NCBI GenBank assembly: GCA_018881555.1
Contig: JACAXG010000012.1
Coordinates: 13,694,279-13,758,278 of the forward strand
Direction of reading: 5' to 3'
DNA from: Amblyornis subalaris
Lineage: Eukaryota; Chordata; Aves; Passeriformes; Ptilonorhynchidae
DNA length: 64,000 nucleotides
In this document: in pieces, positions 12,601 to 26,300 of the stretch
Layout: each line of letters opens with the position of its first letter
Numbering within the stretch: position 1 is the stretch's first letter
Translations under genes and position numbers: made by a program
Notes under the pieces: model-generated
The model's database searches: none
The model's input: only the letters and a program-made list of their open reading frames with translations
What the model was told of the DNA's origin: nothing

Positions 12601-15473
12601 GAAGAGCTTTAAAGATGCATTTTCGTAAGCAACTTGTGACATCTTGGTATACAAAAGGATGTATAAGCAGCAACGCTGGTATGCTGAATTACTTTATTTC
12701 TATCTAACANTAATCAGTGAGTAAAGTCTAGTAAAATTAATTGTCTTGACCTTTCTTATCGCTCCTAAAATTTCTTCCTGACACATTTTACAATTAAGAC
12801 TGTCTTCAACATTTTATTGAGGTTATTTCAAGGTCTATATACGTATGAGCCATAAATTATTAGTGCATTAATTTTGATTTTAAACATCATGAGACAATTT
12901 TGTTTGGACCATAGGTGAGTTCCCTCTCATTTTTGGTGTAGTATGTGCCTCATTACATTGTAATGATACTGTCCGAAATANACTGAGTGTTCTATAGGTC
13001 TTTCGAGCAAAAGACAGAAGGAATTTATTTTTTTTTTAAGCCCTTTATACTCTTTAAGTTTAATTCTACTTGCTGCCTGAAAAGCTTACTTGGTGTTTGA
13101 CCCATAAGAAGCAGGAATGTGGATTTCACATGGGAGAAACACAGGATCTTTTGGTCTAATAAACCCATACTCTGTGGTTTGGCAAATATAGAAAGTTTAA
13201 ATATGCAGATGGTGTGGCAAGACTGTTTTCACTAATTTTTATACAGAAAATCTGAATAAAACTGAGAACTTTTAGTTAGCTTGGGATTTGAAAGAAGGCT
13301 TCATGCACCCTGCAAATGGCATCTTTTCTAATATTTTATTGATAAGAAACAATAGGTTCCTATACCCACCAACCTTCACAAAAATGTAATAGCATATATA
13401 AAAGCAGCTTAGCTAAGATGAANTACCACCTTTATTTGGATGTTTAGAAGCGTCAGTATTGTGAAATTGATGCTATCAAAGCTTTTAAACAGTCATTTAT
13501 TTTTCAGTAAATCTATAAAGACTGAGGCTTAGTTTAAAAAGCTTTGGTGTGTATCTTTGTCTCATCCTCACTTTATCTATCTGTTACCTCCTCAATCCCA
13601 TTTCTAAAACACTAACTTGCTGACATTCTCAGAATATAAACAGAAAAAACTCAGGTTTTTTTCTGTTAAAAATGAAAAAATAGAAGAATTTAATGAAAAT
13701 ATTACCATTTGGCTGCAGCAGAAATTCAATAGCAGTGGCATTTTCCAAAAGGAAGTTATGTATTCAAAGAGCTTTTTAGGGTTCATAGGAGGTGATAGTA
13801 ATTGGCTGCGGAAAAAAAAAAAGACTACTTTGTAAAGGTTGATTTTTTTAATTTTTTTTTTAATTAACATAATTTCAAACACTTATGCTCACTATTCTGT
13901 TAGGAAAAGCTGGCATAAAATATTTGCACACTTTTTTACTGCAGTAGATCTTCTTATAAAGGAATTGCTAGATTGTCATAGTAGCTTACTGGAAACGTGC
14001 CTAGTTGGATTCTAGAAAACATTACCCTGTCATTTATATATATATTATTGTAATGGAATATTATATATTCATATAAACAACAAGAAATGTAAAGTTTATT
14101 TTTGGATTTAACTGCCAATATTAAATATTGTATTGTGATATAGTAAAAGGGTAAAAGTCAAGTTTTTGAAACAACTTGAACATGTTTTGTTCAAATTAGA
14201 CAAGAACTTTGGGTTCACCAGGATGAAGCAGAACAACTAAAACCAGCTTGATGTGTGTTTGGTGTCTCTGTTGGTCACTTGCTACTGAGTTCAGACACAA
14301 TGTACTTCTGCAGAGAATTTTTTTTTTCCTCCTGAAAGCTAAATTCCCCCCAAAAATAGCAAATGTGGCAAACACTGTTCATATGCTCAAACATGATTTG
14401 ATGCTGAAGGGAGAAAAACCCGAAAAATAGGCTATGATGAACCTTGTGAGAGCAGGAAATGTTCTAACACAGTGGGGTTTTTTACAGATTAAGTGTAACA
14501 TGATAATAACAATTTAGCCTTAGAGCCAAACTAGTTACCTATGAAATCACTCACTTCCCCGGTAAACAAAGGAAATAAGATGAATCCTGTGAATGAAAGA
14601 GAGAATAGTCTATATATAGTCAGGATTTTCAAGAGTGAGTAAGAACTTGAGGTCTTTTGTAGTGGATGAGAAATTGATGAAACACTTATTTATCAGGAAT
14701 CAGATTTTTTTTCACATTTCTCAGGTTGCACATTGAAAATGAAACATGCCCCAGTTTGTCACTGGTTAACATAAGCCTTACACTGGTAGTTCCTTGCAAC
14801 TTACTGTGTCTAGTCCTCTCAAATGGCATAATATCAACACGAGCCTATTACGTTAATTAAATTTTTTTTGTCATGTAATGAATCTGTTAATTTGTCATGT
14901 AGGTATTTGAAGCATCTCTTCAGATCTCTGAATGAATGCACACCAATTTTTTGACTACTAAAAAAATCCAACCAACCAACCTGAACATAACCATTACTCT
15001 TTATTCTACTAAAATTCTCTTGTCTAATTTGGGATGTCAAAGACAGATACTACAAAACATGCCATTGAAAATTCTTTGCAAAACAGTCCACTTGGAAATA
15101 AAAATGGTTATTCATAAAGGAGTGGGTTTTTTTGACGATTGTTCTAAATCAGACATTGTCCGCTTACTGATAATTCCCACTCTATTTATGAAAGTGTAAT
15201 ATAAGAAGGAAGAGTTTCAGTTGCCTTCCTGCCCTGAGATAATTTTCCTCAAAATTGTCGTTAGAAAAACTAATATTATGCATTCCGTAGAAGAGAGAAA
15301 TTTCTGTTGCCTCTAGGGAGCAGTAAATTATGTACATTTCATAATTAGAAACATTAGGCTGTTGCATTATTTATAAGGCTAGAAACACTTCTAGCAATTT
15401 GACATCCAGGTGTTACATGTGGTGGTATGTATAAGCAGAGTTATGTAATTGTTAAATGCCCAAGGGAAGGCCA

Positions 15474-15494
15474 TGACTCACACTGTCTGAGTCA
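15474..15494. promoter_or_regulatory. Two perfect AP-1 sites as an inverted pair
   Basis: TGACTCA at 15474-15480 and TGAGTCA at 15488-15494 flank a 7-bp spacer CACTGTC, so the outer arms are exact inverted copies. Both match the TPA response element TGA(C/G)TCA exactly. Any occupancy or enhancer role is inferred from the motif alone. Confidence 0.3.
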
Positions 15495-15852
15495 ATCTGG
15501 AGGAGTTAATTGCTACAAATATTTGCCAATTAAAGGAAAATGTTAAATCAGAAGATAATTCATAATTAAAATAACATTTTTATATGAAAGATGGTAAAAA
15601 CCTAGTTAGCAATCCACTGCAAAGATGTCTTGATAAACACACCATAACCACGCATCCTTTGAAAANCAGCCTTGCATTAGATAGTGCTTGTACACTGGAT
15701 AGTTGGGTACTAATTCAGGAGGATGTTTTTAATTTCCATAGATTAATGAAACTTCTGGCAGACCCAGTTAGCTTAAATATATTACAAACTTGATCTGAGA
15801 GACAAGTTTTTAACCATACCCCACCTGGAGTAGGGAATGGGATACCAGGAAC

Positions 15853-15884
15853 ATGTGTGTATGTGTGTGTGTATACACACACCC
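15853..15884. repeat. (TG)n/(CA)n microsatellite with self-complementary centre
   Basis: Alternating TG passes into CA through a GTATAC centre, producing an 18-bp perfect palindrome at 15865-15882. Alternating purine-pyrimidine tracts of this kind can adopt left-handed or cruciform DNA; here the tract is short. Confidence 0.85.
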
Positions 15885-18800
15885 CACATATAAGTAATTA
15901 AAGCTGAGGTAAGAATTCAAATGAAGACCTGTTGACATTCACACAATAACAGCATGTTTGCTTATTAATTTTGCTTTAATATCACTGTGTTACCTTCCAG
16001 TATTGGAAAGTACAGTTCAGTTTTGAAGATGCATTTTCAAACAGGGGTTACTTAAAGTGTACATAAATGCCTGTAAAATAAAACGGGAGAGGGACATTTT
16101 GCCACAGCTTGTACAGGCTGCTCCAAGCCAAGGAATAATTGTGAATTATAACTTTGGAGTAAAGAGAAAAGAATATAATCTTTCCAATCAGACTCTTGTG
16201 ATACCTACAAACATAAAGCTATTTTATAATCTGACTCTTTGTGTTACTAAAACTCTCTCTGAAGCAATTTAATTATGAGTTGTAAAGTTTAATTTCTGCT
16301 TGGAGGAGGTTAACCCTTTCCCTGTTACTCAGCAAAATGAACAAGCAAATTCCTTCACTTGGTTTTAAATTTAGGCAGGGAGACAGATCAAAGCAGTATT
16401 AGAACAAGATTTCCAGGTGTTGTGTAGCATCATCATCCCATTACTACCACAGGGGAAAACAGGAGGCAAAAGGAAGGAGAGAGGTTGGGTAAAAATGCAT
16501 TTATTTATCCCTGAGACTAATCATACTTGTTTATCCATAGTACTGTAAACTACGATTTTTTTTTCTAGGGCATGTGCCAGTCAATTTTAAAATCAATAAA
16601 AGGATACAAAGTCTTCCGCAGGTGGAGCTGCAACCACACTTTGGGTTACTGCTGTAGCCAAGCAATATTTCTGTCTAAAGTGCCCAAGTTATAACATTCC
16701 ACACCAGTAGCATAGTCCTAATATCTGTTTTGTTGTTCCTGAGCTATTTCAGCTTCTGTGTTAGGGAGTTCCTCTGTGTTCTATTATTTCAAGACTATTT
16801 GCATCCAGGATTCATCACTGCAGTGATAGTTATGGTTGGCATTGGGAGGCATTAACAAGGAACAAATGTGCTTAGCATCATTTTAGACAAAATGCTTCCC
16901 ATCTGACCTTTACAGGAGCCTGTCGAACTTTGAGCAGTCAAATCTAAGGATCGAGTTTAATTCTTAGTGGATGCAGCATCCTGAAGAGTTGAGGCCTGGA
17001 GCTTCATTCTCTTCATTCATTTTGCCAAGGCTAACTTCCCACGTTGTTTTTGGGAGCACTCTGTATGGAATAAAATTAGGTGGCATCATTTTTACAGCTG
17101 TGAAGTCAACAGTTCAGTTGACTCTCTCAAATGAAAGGTTCTGTTTTGGCATGTTTTTCCTTCGAAATGTTAATCTTTTGGCTGAAGTCTCTCATCTCTT
17201 TAGTACCATAGGAGTAAAAGATTTCAACTTGTTTTGTTTACTGAAATGCATAAATAAATAGATTGTGGGGGAGCATCAATGGATAGTTATCTGAAGGTAT
17301 GTGAACTTCTGATGGTTAACAGAGAAAAGGAATCACTTCAAAACAGGCATTTTCAAGGGTGGCAGAACCAAATAAAGTTTGTTAATTGTGGCTGTTAGGC
17401 TGCATTTCTAGTGACCCCTGTCACCTGCCAAAGATATCCTTTTTGATTACCAGTGCTGCTGCTTGTGGTGGATGGCCGAGTTTTTATTTAGAGCCATCAG
17501 TTTTTTGATCTTTATGTTTGGACAGATAATAAGTATGTGCCATTTATGAGCTCAGAAATCAGAATGTACTATGATTTCAGTTTTATGTACTGGAGTGATA
17601 TGGAAATAAAAGAACACCTGTAATGTTTCTTTGGATCTTGAGCCACTGACCTAGATTATGTGACTGAAGCAGACAAAAATGTTCAGTTTCTTGCCAGACA
17701 GCCCATAGTGCAGGAAATATCAGGTTAGTTGGTTCACTGAAATGAAAAAGTCTTGAAGAAAAAAAAGGCAAAAAGTCTGGCTGTAAAACTCATCAAATTT
17801 ATGACTATTAAAAAAAAACTAAAAAAACCTCAAAATAAACCCAAACCAAGACAATAAAAAAAGGAAAATCTAAGTAGAGAAGTTTAAATTTTTAATTTTT
17901 TCCTTTCAAAAATACCTATTTATGCTTCTACCTAGGTTTGTTTAAAAGATCTTATTTAAACCATCTATATGCTTAAAATATAGAATTATTTATATATTTC
18001 CAGATTATGATCTCCACACACAATTTCTTGTGATTTTTTTTTTTTATACTGAATTATTTGACTTTTATGTCTCTTTGGTCATTCTCTCTCCCTTCTCTAA
18101 ATTTTTTCCCCTTTTGTGGAATCTGCAAAAATCTTTCATAGACTCCATTAAAATACAGCTGAACTTTACAGGCAGCTGAGGTTTAAAGACACCAATAAGC
18201 TTGCTTCTAAACAAGTCACATCACAACAGTAATGAATTTAGATGTAAAATCTGGCACGCAGGCAAGATCTCTTCAACAATCTTTTCAGGTCATGAACTGC
18301 TCCATAAATACCAATGATCCCCTGGGAAGCCCTTGGTGTAAGAAAATTGCTGTTTTCTACCCTCTTAGGTGAACGTATCTCGAAGAGATCATTCTACAGT
18401 CTTTGCATTTGTTTAAAGTTCACACAGAAAACCTGTGTGCCGCTAAAATATCAAGCTGTGCATTACTTCATGGCTGTGCAGTGGCTACGTTTCACTGTCT
18501 GTGGTTGTTATTAAGGTGTCATAGTCCGTAAAGCAGTTAATCAGGTGCTGAAAATCAAGTAGAGTTGATGCAGCCCTTTAGAAATGTGAATAGAATGGTT
18601 TGCACACAGGCAGTGATGGGCAGGTTTTCCTTATGGAACAACACTTTGAAATCAAACACCTCTCCAAGGATTCCTGTTTGTCTTCCTAGGAATGGAAATG
18701 AAGATGTGAAAGCTGCTGGGCTGCACTCTGTACAAGGTGCATTCATGGAAAAAACGGGATGTCTAGCGAGAAATGANGTACGCTTATAATTGCCAGGCTA

Positions 18801-21196
18801 TTAGTCTAGCAAACTGCCTTCTGACTCCTGTCATTGACTTACGGCTGGGAGAGCAGAGGGCTGTGTTCTGGGTGTTTATCTGCAGTAATAAGCAGTGGAA
18901 TTAGTCCTCTGGGTTGGCTGAAGTCCTGCTGTTTTCTCAGCAGCTGGCAAACACAGTGAAATCAATCTCGCATCTTTCACAACTTCTGGACTCAATTTAG
19001 GAAATAAATGCAAAAATGGTCAGCATTTTTCTAGCAGACGAAGACTGAAATATATTTACCATTAAGCAACTTTAACAATAAACAAGTGGAAAGACAGGGA
19101 AAATACAGCACACATTTATGCATGCTACTGTTTGCTCAGCATCAAATGCAGGGGTAGCCTGAAGGTTCTGTTTATTCACCCTTTTTTAATCTTCAATGCA
19201 GAAGGGCTTCCTCCAAGAGATCCCTGTGCCTATTTCATTTTGGGTCTAAATACATCTTTTTCGATTCATAGTCTTGTTGTGGAGTTTGTACCACTCCAAG
19301 TCTTATCTTGCTCCCTACTGATTCTGGAGTTTCAGGGGAGGGTAACTCTCTGAGTAATGGGAATACGAAACTGCTCCCAGCCTGAGGGGTAGGCCAAGAA
19401 GTTGGGTTTTCATCTCGCTGCACTACCATCATCTTGTTTTGCAGCACTATTTGCTGCTTCTGTCACAGGGAGACTGATATCTAAATATTCTGGCCCAGGC
19501 TGGAGTTCACTATAAAGACTAATTCATGAGACCAGGCATGTATTTGGTGTATTGGCAGATACAGTAATCTAACCTGTTAACTTTTACATCTTCAACTGTG
19601 ATATTTCCTAATTTCTGCCACACCATCTCCATACTGGCACTGAGTAGTGCTGCACCCTTGGGACTGCCTGCCAGGGCATCCTTCTGGAACCANGTCTCAG
19701 GCTGTTGCTGTAAATTTTTATTCCCGGAAACATTGCTCTATGCTTTAGCTATTTCTTGTCAAGGTCAAATATCTTATTGCCTAATTTAAGGTGTATAGAA
19801 TAGCTATAGCATTGGTCTGAGGAAAGAAATAATGTAACTAGTCTTTTTCTTACTCAGATCTTGTCTGTCTCTTCTGATGCTCTGTCTTTTTATTGCCCTT
19901 CTGCTGTCTGACCACATTATGTTCCATCTTGTATAGGCTGATTTTAATTTTTTTTTCCAGCTAAGCAAAACTAATGATTATAGTACAGAAATACCATATA
20001 TCTAAATAGAAGTGAAAATCCGTAAGTCCTGTGTGGCTTTTCAGAAGTTGAGTATGCACTCTAATTTTGTCAAATTCTGCCTAAAACTGCTTTCACACCA
20101 AGTCCTTTACTTGGATTAGAGATTATGGATGCTTCGTTTCTTGTGTGCAGTACATGTAATGTGATATTCTGTCGATAAGATTTAGATGGTCTTTGTAGAA
20201 TATACTCTTTTATGCCCTTGAGCTTTATCAAGTTTCTTCTCTAGAGTATCTAATGTGACAGGCAATTCAAGTGAGTCGTACAGTTTTGTGCCTCAGTTTC
20301 CTGTACTGCTGTCTTTAATTACAGTATCAACAATATAGGCTATACTTGGAAATTTTCATATTTTTGGTTCTCTTGCTCTGTTCACCTGGGTGTGTCTAAA
20401 CAATAACCCTTGGGTCACAACAACAGCTATTCATCCCCAAGTCATCAACTTTTTTCAGCTGCAGTCAGTAATGTTGTGTTTTCTAAATAGTCTGATTCAC
20501 TTCTAAGGCAAACAGGACATTATGCAGAGAAGCACGAGAAGTTTTTTAGTGAGGCTAAGTAATGCTGTTTGTCCTTGCTACTTCATTTGCATCCACAGTA
20601 GCAGCGCTTTTGTCGTAGCTGCAACAAAGGAGCAAATGCAAAGCAATCATGTCACATTATTTCCGGCAATGCAAACATGCCAGGAAGTAATTGTGCCAGT
20701 TACAGCCTTTGCAGGAATGTCACCATGAGGGGAAGGACCAATAGTTCCTTGGTGCCACTGCAGAATACCAATGTTATGCCCTGTTCCAGTTATGGGCTTA
20801 TAGGACAGTATTTTAAGTTACTAAAGTGATTGTTAATTTAGTTGCTAGGAGATGGAAGGTGTTAGATGATTCCAAGAAATCTTTTTAATAGAATCCAAAG
20901 AGACTATGGAATAACCATTATTTTACTTGTGACTTATGTCAAGAGGAACTGGCAAGAATTTAAACCAGTCCTGCAGCATAAAGATGATCAATGAAAGCAA
21001 TGGTTTCTGTTAAAGGCCATCGATGTTATGAAGGTTCCAGAATAAACTTTGTTAGTGTTACAGGCCTGTTTAAATTGAGCAATTGATTCTGGTTTTGGCT
21101 CAGATCAGGGTAAACTTACTACTTAATTTTACAGCAGAACTTACTGCCTTTGTAAAATGTTTTTGTGTTTAGTTGTGGACCAAAAGCAGTAACGAT

Positions 21197-21210
21197 GCAG
21201 TTGCAACTGC
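21197..21210. promoter_or_regulatory. 14-bp palindrome of two abutting E-boxes
   Basis: GCAGTTGCAACTGC is a perfect palindrome that contains CAGTTG and CAACTG, both of the CANNTG form recognised by basic helix-loop-helix dimers. The symmetry is seen directly; binding is inference. Confidence 0.25.
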
Positions 21211-22648
21211 TTGTTCCTTTGTTAGCTTTGCGCTGCCTAGGGACTTCATCAGTTTAAAGCAAAGCACTTTATGAGAAGCTCTGGCTTCACTGACCTCACT
21301 GAGGACGTAGTTTTATCCCCTGCCTTTAGAGAAAGTCTCTCTTTTGACCGGAATGGGGAACAAGGATCAAATCCAAGACCAACCAGAGTGAGTAGTTTTC
21401 TATGGTCTCTCTGTTAGACAAATAGAAACTTTTTGTTTCTCTCTAGACTGTCAGTTTGGCACTAGTTGGAGTCTAGAATTCATCTTAATTATACAGTGTA
21501 AATTTAGGGAGCTCTACTGAGATCAGTTAAGTTATTGTGAAATAAATGTGAATTGAAGCTTAGATTTTGGATAAATTTTAATAAGAGTTTACATTTCTTT
21601 AAATGTTTAATAACAATTCTCAGACTTCTCCAAGAAACATTTTAAACCAACTAAAGACAGTGGTACAATTGAACTTGAATCATGCTGCAAAGGATGAAAA
21701 TATACAAGATTCTCCATTTTTAAAAGAAGTTTTGAACATCAAATTGTGCAATTAGCTTGTATATATTTCAGTATTTATGGCTACAAACTGAACTTCAGTG
21801 ATTGCTATCGATAGACTAGTTNTGTCAAACACTCACTGAATTAGATTTGTTTTGATATTTCAACAAAGATCATTATTTTAAGGTTATAGATTCTAGTGCT
21901 ATTTATCAATCAGTTCAATAAATTTCTATATTTTTGGAATCACACCTGAGAGTTTAGCTATCAAAATCCTTTTTAAAATCTGTGATTTGTCTTGAGGTAC
22001 AGCATTAGGGGGTGATTGTTCAGGTTTTTTTGCTGTTGTGTCACCAACTTTTTCTTTTGAGTTTGATAGATCTTTCTAGACTGGAAAAAGTTGCCTCTGT
22101 TTCCATGCAAATTATTTATCTCAGCTGCAATCCCAAAGTGCAATAAAAGAAAGTTTCCAGTTTTTAACCGGAAGAATTGCCTATTCTCAACTATTATGAA
22201 TACATATAACAACTGCTCTTTTTGCTTAGCACTCTGGGGGAGAAAATGTCAAGTTCTGATTTTGCTTTCACATAAAGTCTGCACTTTCATGATTAAGTAG
22301 ATTAGGTGAAATATTCATTTAATTATACACTGTACATATGCATAGTGTCAGTATTGGATTGCATTGGATTGGATTATTCGTATTGGATAGCACTGTGTGA
22401 ATGAAATAGCTCTTTCAATCTAATATTTTGGTTTTATGGTTATTAATGTCATTGCATTGCTATGACAGTGACTCTCAGCTATGATAAGGCTGCTATGAAA
22501 AGGNTACTCTTATAAGTACTAGTAAGAATGCTCCTTGTAGTAGGCAATGAGTAGCAGTTAGGAAAAACTGCTGTAAGGAGTATTACATTGTGCAAAATAC
22601 ACTAAAGAGGGTAAGGCTGTGTACAGAATACAGAGTAATGTTTCCTTC

Positions 22649-22689
22649 CTCTGGAGCCAGACAGGGCATAGAAAAACCCTGCTCCAGAG
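22649..22689. repeat. Bulged inverted repeat able to form a 13-bp stem
   Basis: CTCTGGAG (22649-22656) pairs with CTCCAGAG (22682-22689), and CAGGG (22662-22666) pairs with CCCTG (22677-22681). This leaves a 5-nt bulge on the left arm and a 10-nt A-rich loop. The stem is too short for a canonical microRNA precursor, and no small-RNA gene is claimed. Confidence 0.4.
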
Positions 22690-23286
22690 CAGTTAAGGAT
22701 GGGCAAGAGAGCAAATGCATTTGGCTCATCTCAGAGGAGGGCTGAAGGCCACAGCCTTCAGACAGCCCATCCACACCTCCTCCCCAGTGCTGCCAAGGCC
22801 AGTGGTGATGCTGCTTCACTCCCTGGCTCTGACATTTGCCTACGCTTTGAAGCGAGCCTTATCTCAGTTCTGCAGCTGATTGAATGCCCCTTGAAGTCAT
22901 TGATCTGTTTCTTTGGAATTCAGCGGGCATCAGATTGGGATCATAAAGAGAGAAGATTAAATAATGAAAAATAGTCTGATATACATTAGAATCTTAAACC
23001 TCTGGATTATTGAGAACTGGATGTGTCAGTGGGCAAACTCTAACAGCACTCTGCACAGAACCAATTTACTACCTATAAATTCAATATTTGACATTATGAA
23101 ATTCAGTTAATTGACTAGATTTAAAAGGAGGTTTGGATGTAAATCTTTTATTTAAGCCTGTCTTTGTGACTGGATCATTTCAAATTCGGCTTCTGTTTTT
23201 GTATCTGCAGAATGGGGAAATACCTTGCTGACATGTTCTTCTTGTGGTTACCTAAGAAACTGTAGTAGAGTTGGAAGCCTAGACTC

Positions 23287-23308
23287 CTGTCACTTTTCTA
23301 AGTGACAG
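23287..23308. repeat. Perfect 9-bp-arm hairpin
   Basis: CTGTCACTT and AAGTGACAG are exact inverted copies separated by the 4-nt loop TTCT. One or two hairpins with arms this long are expected by chance in 64 kb, so this is recorded as structure only. Confidence 0.45.
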
Positions 23309-26300
23309 AGACCTCCAGGGGTATGTAGTCAGTAGCTTTCACAGAGAGAGTGACCAGCCTGAGCAGTCCATCATTGCAAAGGAGGACTCATTGATGAGGA
23401 AACAATGGGAGGCAAAACGAGAGAATCCATCTGGGGCAAACTGAACACCAAATGAAAAAATTTTCCAATTAGACTATTTCAGGTGATGGAAATAAATTAG
23501 AAAAGCAAAGAACAGAATTTTCCATAAATTCCAAAAGACTTAACTATGGATGCAGTCTATGATGGGTATGATAAAAAAGAAAAAATATGAAAGGTGTGTC
23601 TACAGAATTCACTGACTCTAAATGTCCAAAATGGAAAATTTCACATGGGCAACTTAAAAATGTATTGCAAGTCAGCTCTGCAAGCCCTTGAACTAAAAAT
23701 GGGTTCTTTGGTTGAAAAAATTATTTTTTTCCCCTCTAAGCATGTAGGGGATTGCAAGAAAATCTGTGTCTCCTTAGGGGGGAGAAAAAAGTTATTTAAT
23801 TTCTAGTCAAGAGGAGAAGGAAATTAACTTGAATGGACCAAAAGTGTGCTCTTCAACACATTGGGTTCTTTCTACCAGGTTTGCTGACTTTTTAATATGT
23901 AGGAGGAAGTTCACACGTGTTCCTGTCCTGAACATTCTGGTAGAGAAATTGATATCAGACTAGGAGGAGAACTCTGCATTTTTTGTATGATTACCATACA
24001 ATATTTTTCTAAAATGGTTAACAGGCATTTGATTGAAAATATCTGATTTTTCTCCCTTCTTATGAATAGTTAATTGCCAGTCCTGACTTTGGCTGTTGCT
24101 TCTGAAAATAGTCCTTAGCTTCTAAGCTGATTTTAAAAGAAACTCTCCATCATTTCCTTCACTTGGAGCCCTAATTTGGGTCACAGCTCTTTGTGATAAA
24201 GGCACAGCATACAATAATGCTGTGACAGGATTTTGGAAGTATTTAAATGTAGTAACTTAAGCTAAAACTGTAAAACTGAACTGCTAAATCTTCATTACAG
24301 CTTTGTCCTGTGCTTTCTAGTGGAAGAGCTTGCATGACTTCTTGTGTACTGCAGAGTAGCACAAGTGAGATTTGCAATACCTTAGCCTTATATATAAGGT
24401 AATCAAGTTCACTTTTCCATTTATAAATTCTTTTCTTAAAGTGCTTGTGTTTGAAGGTTTACTAAAGCCAATAAAAAGACAACTGAGTGATGTGTGCTAC
24501 ATAAACCATACTTGAATACAAAAGGGAAAAAAGAATTGTTTTCCAGTGGCTATCACACAGTCACCTCTCCTATTGTTCACTTAGTCATTTACATATATAC
24601 ATACAACCTACCAAAAAATGGAAATATAGAATAAATGAAATCAAATTCAATTAAAATTTAATTCCGTTTATCTTAGCTGCCTATGTTGAGTATGGGAATA
24701 ATCGAGTTTACTGGCAAAGGATCTTTGGAAGTTCATGTCTGGGTGAAGAAAGTGAAATTAAATACTTAGAGTCAAATAGTAGGTATAAATAATAAATTAT
24801 AAGGTGCATATACCAATATTTGACTTTGTATTCTGAGGGAAAAATCTGATAATAAATCCCATTAAATGGTGTGTTGTACCAGTAATATATTAGGATAGTT
24901 TAATTTGAAACTCTCCTGGCATCAGTTCTTTTAAGTACATGTATTTCTGTATCATGCAAATAGTTTGCCTTTAGAGCACAAATTGGATTACTATCTGCTC
25001 TTCAAATTAATTGTCATATTACTATCAATAATATTGGATGGAGTTTCCATAATTCTCTCACACAACTATTTTAGTAGTATTGCTGGGTTATTCTCCAGAC
25101 TTAGTCACATTCTTGAACCTCTGAAGGAATATGAAAATAACATTGATTTCAAGTAGTTAGAGGAAATTGGTTAGTGAATTGACAGATTTTCAATTATCAT
25201 ATGTTATAAGGATTTAAAACTAACTTGATCCTATTCTTAGTAGGACAAGAGGAACTTTCAGAATTCCAAAATGCAAATGTTTTGATTTGTCAATGGCAAG
25301 AAGGGATAAATAAATCCCACTCCAAATGTCTGCCTTAAACAGAGACTCCTAAACAGTCTTCACAGCCTGAAATGCCATTATCTGTCTCTAGCCCTGCAAT
25401 TCAGTGGGGTAAGGTTGTGTAAGGGGAGTTATAGCTCTGGATATTTTTGTTGCATGTCTTTTGCATCAGAAGTTTAAAGGATTTGCATAAGCTGCATATT
25501 CAGACCCTTGGCTCCCCTTGTGATCAATTGCCCCAAAGTGGTCACGAAACACAAGAGAGTCTGGAGTTGTAGCTTACCAGTAGTAAGTGTGATCTCAGGC
25601 AGCCCCTTCCAAATGATGTTTTATGATTACTCCAGATATGAACCTGAAGAACATATTGGTGTATACAAATTAATTCTGCACATGCAAATGATTTCAGAGT
25701 GAATGTTGCAGCTATTTTAGTAGAAAAGAATTTTTTTAGTATTGTGACTTCTTAATAATTAACATCAGGAATGTATTAAATGACTGTTAAGGCTTTGAGA
25801 TTTCTGAGTTTAGATGTGTCACGTGTTAGGGGACTGCTGTGTATGTTTGCCACCTTTATGGGATCCAGCTGTGTAGATGACATGACCAATCCATCGAAAG
25901 CTTAAATTCAAAGCCCTCTGTAAAACCTCTGTCAGAGTTGTCAAACAATGATGAGCCAGAAACTAAAATTTCAGCAGTATGTAAAGCTTTAAGTGATAGT
26001 CTTTTGTCCAGTAATAAACGTTGACAGTGTTCTGTGATGCTAGTCAGTATGTCTAAAAAGAGATGAATATATGCTCAAGGGCAACCTTGCAAATACTTGT
26101 CATTTAGAAGTAGATGAAATTTGAATTTTCCCCTAACTTATTGCTCATATTTCCCCATCCCACAAGTAATTTTCAGCTATTCATATGTGTTCAGCATATA
26201 GGTTGGCACTAGAATTTTGGTGTCCAATATGATTAAGGTGACAAACTAACAGTAGGAGTCAGAACAACGTTTTTTAGAGTGTCATCTCTCTGAATTAGGG

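Larger units (their letters stand above)
6941..15850. other. Non-coding DNA with possible regulatory clusters
   Basis: No gene is recognised. The stretch has the highest density of single N calls in the window up to about 13.4 kb. Blocks at roughly 7.38-7.78, 9.41-9.80 and 12.40-12.56 kb are less AT-rich, poor in homopolymers and rich in short transcription-factor words, a texture common in conserved non-coding elements, but conservation cannot be seen from one sequence. A perfect 8-bp-arm hairpin (TCCTTTCT, loop TATCG, AGAAAGGA) lies at 7145-7165. Confidence 0.65.

Noticed and set aside
20270..20310. MIR-like word GTGCCTCAGTTTCC
   Set aside because: Only about 14 bases match the familiar MIR stretch, and the sequence on either side does not follow it; too little to call an ancient SINE.
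23155..23225. Possible MIR fragment around GCAGAATGGGGAAATACC
   Set aside because: A loose match to the MIR segment GTAAAATGGGGATAATA with poor agreement upstream; could be chance, and MIR is sparse in birds.
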